From Candidatus Zipacnadia bacterium (GTDB lineage: Bacteria > Armatimonadota > Zipacnadia > Zipacnadales > UBA5352), in assembly GCA_029821635.1 (NCBI GenBank), contig JALGSW010000023.1, positions 1 through 36,483 of the forward strand: a stretch of 36,483 nt of DNA, written 5' to 3'. The notes under the pieces are model-generated. The model did no database searches, was not told the origin of the DNA, and worked only from the letters and a program-made list of their open reading frames with translations. Numbering within the stretch: the first letter of the stretch is position 1; each line of letters opens with the position of its first letter. This document shows positions 33,723-36,483 of the stretch, piece after piece. Both the position numbers and the translations under genes were made by a program.

Positions 33723-33887
33723 TTAGTTCGCCTGTTGCTCTGCGGAAGGCTTGGGGCCCTCCAGCATTGTGCTCGGCGCGCTCAGCACGAATCCGCTTGC
33801 CGCGGCATCCGCCTGCGCGCTTGCCCTCATGAGCGCGAAGATACAGCCGTACACCGCCAGCAGACTGCCTGCGATCCCTATCAACAT
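33723..33887 (-). CDS. Small single-pass membrane protein, 54 residues, unrecognised
   Basis: The ATG at 33887 has a perfect AGGAGG seven bases upstream and a consensus-like sigma70 promoter about 100 bases before it. The N-terminus 'MLIGIAGSLLAVYGCIFALM' is one strongly hydrophobic helix without a leading basic stretch. It is followed by an Ala/Ser-rich segment and a short polar end 'GPKPSAEQQAN'. By hand count 42 of 54 codons end in G or C, as expected for a real gene in this genome. I do not recognise the family. It could be a small inner-membrane protein or an exported peptide. The lectin/Ig-like gene is 267 bases downstream on the same strand with its own promoter. A weak stem (GAACGCC/GGCGTTC, 33689-33720) follows the stop. 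Confidence 0.6.
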   Translation of the reverse strand: MLIGIAGSLLAVYGCIFALMRASAQADAAASGFVLSAPSTMLEGPKPSAEQQAN

Positions 33888-33991
33888 GGCCCTGCCTCCT
33901 GCGCTCCTGGGCGATCCGTCAGCTCAGTGTATCGGCACGCAAACCGAGGAGAAGCTCAGCCTTGCCTCAAGACTTCCTCTGTTTTCGCTCA

Positions 33992-34027
33992 ATTATATAT
34001 TGAGGGCCTGTCTGAGTCCAGCGTTTG
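33992..34027 (-). promoter_or_regulatory. Sigma70-type promoter of the 54-residue membrane protein gene
   Basis: On the minus strand: -35 TGGACT (34020-34015), 17-base spacer, -10 TATAAT (33997-33992, perfect consensus). The word CAAACGCTGGAC (34027-34016) overlaps the -35 exactly as in the promoter at 33568-33603. The -10 lies in TCAATTATATATTGA (33989-34003), a small AT island rare in this sequence. A plus-strand promoter from the same island for the peptidase gene is possible but lacks a good -35. Confidence 0.6.
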
Positions 34028-34111
34028 AGCAGACTCATTTGGAAGGTCCCGCCTGCAGATGCGATGAAGTGCGCAGGGCCGGACGGACTGAATGCCACAA
34101 AGGAGAGCGCG

Positions 34112-35602
34112 ATGGACTACTCGCAACTGTCAGTTGTCCTGCTTGCTGACATGCCTGGGACACTCAAGGCGGACCTCGATCTGCTCTACCCTGAGCGAGT
34201 GACATATCTGAACTTCACCGAGGAAGCGCACGACGCGCAGACGCTGGCGCAGTACACGCACGTGGTCACCGCAGTACAGAACGGTGAGAACCTCGCAGCG
34301 CTCGACTACGCAGCCGTCCGTGAGTACGCGCAGGGCGGCGGGCAGGTGATCTCCTGCCTGCTGGAGTACGCCACCGAGCGCGGCCTGCACTTCTCCAAGA
34401 CCCACGTGCTCGACCGCATGGAGCCGGCGATGCGCATCGAGGTCGAGTGCGATGTCACGCGTGGCTTCGAGGTCGGCGACACGATCGGCTGGTTCGGCTC
34501 GGTCTCCAGCGCCCCCGAACCGCTCTACAACAATCAGATGCTCCAGCGCCAGATCCTCAACCCGATCGAGGACGAGCGCACGACGGTGCTCGGCCGCTCG
34601 ACGGTCAACCAGGGCGCGGTGATGCTCGAGGAGCGCGTGGGCGATGGCCGGATCCTGGCGCTGGACCTGCTCTCCCCCGGCCGCGTCTGGTACAACTCGC
34701 ATGGCGCGGAGAACAAGTGGCTCTTCCCCGGCAACTTCATCGGCGAGAGCGTGCGCTTTGGCAAGCACTATCCCGAGCGCCTCAGCTACGACGACTTCGT
34801 GGAGATGATGCGCGAGTTGGCGGAGCATCACTACGGTCTGCGACTCGTCAACGAGGGCCCGTGCAGCGATGGGCGCGACATGTACACGCTGCGCTTCGGC
34901 GATGAGGACAAGCCCACCGTCTACCTCGGCGCCGCGGTACACGGTTGGGAGTGGGAGAACTGCTACGGGCTGGTGCGGCTCGCCGAGCTGCTCGGGACGG
35001 GCGCGGAGATCGGCATGGACGCGAGCCAACTGCACTGGGTCATCATGCCGGTGCAGAATCCGTGGGGCTTCGACCACTTCACGCGCCAGAACGCGGCAGG
35101 CGTGGATCTGAACCGGAACTTCGACCACGGCTGGGAAGACTTCCCGATGCCGCAGGACGTGCCGGTCCCGTGGGACTACAACTATAAGGGTACGCGCGCG
35201 GCCTGCGCGCGCGAGACGCAAATCATCCAGGGGCTCGTGGAACGCTACCGCCCGATCGGGCTGGTCGATTTCCACACCGCGCACTTCGTGCTCATGCCCG
35301 CGCAGGGCTGCGATGAGGAGCTGGTGGGGGCGATTCACGAGGACGTGCAGGAGCGTCTGCGCGATCGCTTCCTCTGCCAGGCGCCCTACAACGGGGCCTA
35401 CCAGCAGGTGAACATGGACGCCATCTCCGACCCGGTCGATGCGCCCTACGTGATCTGCTACGCGGCGGACCGGGGCTGCAGGGCGCCGATCCTGATCGAG
35501 ATGTCGGGCAATCGCGACGACACGCACGGAACGGCGGTCGTGACGGACGTGGTGTGCGAGATCTGCCTGGCCCTCGCGAGTCATTGCGCGGGGCTGCAGT
35601 AG
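34112..35602 (+). CDS. M14-family zinc carboxypeptidase-like protein with an N-terminal alpha/beta domain
   Basis: 496 residues from ATG 34112 (AGGAG seven to eight bases upstream; the frame starts earlier at 34025 without a ribosome site). Residues about 1-220 form an alpha/beta domain, 'VVLLADMPGTLKADLDLLYP' and 'VREYAQGGGQVISCLLEYA', resembling the class I amidotransferase/ThuA-type fold. The catalytic domain has the M14 zinc site: H277 and E280 in 'AAVHGWEWEN', H388 in 'VDFHTAHF', substrate-binding 'NPWGFDHFTRQN' and 'VDLNRNF', and the catalytic Glu 463 in 'ILIEMSGN'. M14 enzymes remove C-terminal residues from peptides or peptidoglycan, or deacylate amides. There is no signal peptide, so a cytosolic substrate is expected. 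It is monocistronic by position. Confidence 0.88.
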   Translation: MDYSQLSVVLLADMPGTLKADLDLLYPERVTYLNFTEEAHDAQTLAQYTHVVTAVQNGENLAALDYAAVREYAQGGGQVISCLLEYATERGLHFSKTHVLDRMEPAMRIEVECDVTRGFEVGDTIGWFGSVSSAPEPLYNNQMLQRQILNPIEDERTTVLGRSTVNQGAVMLEERVGDGRILALDLLSPGRVWYNSHGAENKWLFPGNFIGESVRFGKHYPERLSYDDFVEMMRELAEHHYGLRLVNEGPCSDGRDMYTLRFGDEDKPTVYLGAAVHGWEWENCYGLVRLAELLGTGAEIGMDASQLHWVIMPVQNPWGFDHFTRQNAAGVDLNRNFDHGWEDFPMPQDVPVPWDYNYKGTRAACARETQIIQGLVERYRPIGLVDFHTAHFVLMPAQGCDEELVGAIHEDVQERLRDRFLCQAPYNGAYQQVNMDAISDPVDAPYVICYAADRGCRAPILIEMSGNRDDTHGTAVVTDVVCEICLALASHCAGLQ

Positions 35603-35612
35603 GTTCACGTTG

Positions 35613-35655
35613 GACAGGCTTTCGGGCCCGTCAACACCACAACGACTGACAGGCT
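35613..35655. repeat. Two degenerate copies of the GACAGGCT palindrome
   Basis: GACAGGCTTTCGGGCCCGTC at 35613-35632 and GACAGGCTGGAAC from 35648 are broken relatives of the array units at 30508-30769, and CAACGACT lies between them as in the array linkers. They follow the peptidase stop codon closely. Confidence 0.5.
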
Positions 35656-35725
35656 GGAACTCATAACCCAGGAACTGCGGACGCGTCAACGAAAATCGAT
35701 CGGAGTAAGTCGTGTGGAGGGGCTG

Positions 35726-35759
35726 CTTTTCCCGCCGCCGCCCCCGGCGGCGGGAAAAG
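35726..35759. repeat. Perfect 14-bp-arm hairpin with T-run before and A-run after
   Basis: Arms CTTTTCCCGCCGCC and GGCGGCGGGAAAAG pair completely around a six-base GCCCCC loop. The four T come before and the four A after the GC core on either strand, the opposite of an intrinsic terminator, so its purpose is unclear. Confidence 0.65.
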
Positions 35760-35790
35760 TGACGCCCGAGTGCCGTCTGCGAGGGCGGCA

Positions 35791-35850
35791 GCTTCCCTGC
35801 CAGCCCGTCGTTCGCCCTCCGAAAGGCAAACGACGGGCGGGCAAGGAAGC
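35791..35850. repeat. Long imperfect inverted repeat
   Basis: Arms 35791-35816 and 35825-35850 match at 23 of 26 positions around an eight-base loop CTCCGAAA; the inner half is GCCCGTCGTTCGCC against GGCAAACGACGGGC. It is one of three successive hairpins in this gap. Its size suggests a REP/BIME-like element or a structured RNA. Confidence 0.6.
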
Positions 35851-35872
35851 TTCGGCGCCTGGCGGCGCCTCA

Positions 35873-35903
35873 CCCTCGCGCGGCAAACGACGCAGCGCGA
35901 GGG
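35873..35903. repeat. Hairpin upstream of the beta-helix gene
   Basis: Arms CCCTCGCGC and GCGCGAGGG pair perfectly around a 13-base loop GGCAAACGACGCA; the word GGCAAACGACG is also present in the preceding hairpin. It ends 42 bases before the start codon at 35946. The whole 343-base gap from 35603 contains no gene, only these elements. Confidence 0.55.
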
Positions 35904-35945
35904 CCGCCCCTCCTTAACGACATTCGCCAGCGAGAAGGAGAGCTG

Positions 35946-36483
35946 ATGGCGATGGGCGCGAGCACACGCGGGCAATGGATCGACGCGGCGGAGGCCGGGA
36001 GTGTCCAGGAGGCGCTGGACGCCCTGCCCGTCGCGGGCGGCACCGTGCACGTCCCTTCCGGGCGCTGGGAGATCGACCGGACGCTCGAGATCGCGCTGAG
36101 CGAGCGGCAGCACCTGTGCCTGCAGGGCGAGGGGCGCGCGAGCGTGCTGGTCAACACCAGCACCTCCGGCGACCCGCTGCTGGCGATCGCCGGGGCGCTC
36201 GGGCAGTGGTGGCCGGACCTGACGATCACCGTGCGCGACCTGAGCTTCGTGGGCAACCACCAGAGCGGCGACGCGCTGGTGATCGACCACCCGAACGATA
36301 CACTCGTGGACGCGTGCTTCTTCATCGGCCACGGCGGCACCGCGGTGCGCTTCATCACCAAGGGCACGAACGCCACCGTGCGCGACTGCTGGATGCGCGA
36401 CTGCAAGCGGGCGCTGTCGGCGGAGAACCTGCATCACCTGACGATGCACGGTAACCAGACGCGGCGGCTCAACGAGGGCCAGG
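35946..36483 (+). CDS. Right-handed beta-helix (pectate-lyase superfamily) protein, N-terminal part, runs off the window
   Basis: 179 codons are visible with no stop. AAGGAG lies six bases upstream of the ATG at 35946. The opening 'VQEALDALPVAGGTVHVPSG' followed by 'WEIDRTLEI' is the characteristic start of pectate_lyase_3 / parallel beta-helix proteins, in which a Gly/Val-rich 'GGTVHVP' strand begins the first coil. Later coils are 'LTITVRDLSFVGN', 'DTLVDACFFIGHGG' and 'NATVRDCWMRDC', with a period of about 20-25 residues. Such proteins include polysaccharide lyases, glycoside hydrolases and epimerases. No signal peptide is present, which is unusual for a lyase of external polymers. The catalytic part lies beyond the window. 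Confidence 0.82.
   Translation, partial: MAMGASTRGQWIDAAEAGSVQEALDALPVAGGTVHVPSGRWEIDRTLEIALSERQHLCLQGEGRASVLVNTSTSGDPLLAIAGALGQWWPDLTITVRDLSFVGNHQSGDALVIDHPNDTLVDACFFIGHGGTAVRFITKGTNATVRDCWMRDCKRALSAENLHHLTMHGNQTRRLNEGQ

Noticed and set aside
33996..34001. Plus-strand -10 box TATATT for the peptidase gene
   Set aside because: No acceptable -35 lies 16-18 bases upstream, while the minus-strand reading of the same island has a consensus -10 and a -35 at 17 bases.

Overview
The window reads as chromosomal DNA from a high-GC, Gram-negative-type (diderm) bacterium. Most genes have clear Shine-Dalgarno sites. The mix of heparinase II/III-like lyases, GPH-type sugar symporter, several Gfo/Idh/MocA and DegT enzymes, F5/8 and CARDB domains and a PEP-CTERM protein resembles environmental Planctomycetota, Armatimonadota or Hydrogenedentota-like genomes. 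The phylum is an inference and no ribosomal marker is present to settle it. I saw no tRNA, rRNA, CRISPR, integrase or transposase gene.

Layout: 1-1924 holds the end of a response regulator facing a B12-binding-type radical SAM protein. 2124-9988 is a plus-strand run of four exported proteins: two very large carbohydrate-active-looking proteins, then twin secretin-like proteins. A FAD oxidoreductase follows (10225-11703). 11669-14952 is a tightly overlapped minus-strand operon: DegT aminotransferase, isochorismatase-like cysteine hydrolase, NodB-fold deacetylase without a signal peptide, and a small YkoF-like protein. 15176-20231 carries a heparinase-type lyase, an AlbA_2 protein and exonuclease III, all on the minus strand. 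20334-22011 holds an eight-repeat beta-propeller PEP-CTERM protein and, upstream of it, an orphan copy of its C-terminal tail and hairpin. 22158-25906 is an adaptor-permease-ATPase export operon. 26018-31904 has a CocE-type hydrolase and two related Gfo/Idh/MocA proteins flanking a GPH symporter. 32077-33887 has a C-type-lectin/Ig-like exported protein and a previously hidden 54-residue membrane protein, each with a good sigma70-type promoter sharing an identical 12-mer. 34112-35602 is an M14 zinc carboxypeptidase-like enzyme, and the window ends inside a right-handed beta-helix (pectate-lyase-superfamily) gene.

Functionally, the common thread is recognition, cleavage, import and oxidation of complex carbohydrate: exported lyase-like proteins and binding modules, a sugar:cation symporter, NAD-dependent sugar dehydrogenase-like proteins and a beta-helix enzyme. 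No SusC/SusD pair was seen.

The intergenic spaces are unusually rich in short perfect palindromes, a different one in almost every gap, with a tandem array of 46-bp units at 30508-30769. The most interesting leads are the shared promoter motif with the new small gene, the twin secretin-like proteins with calcium-loop sequences, the Cys-rich tail on one Gfo/Idh/MocA protein, the overlapped DegT operon, the xth-AlbA_2 pair and the palindrome system.
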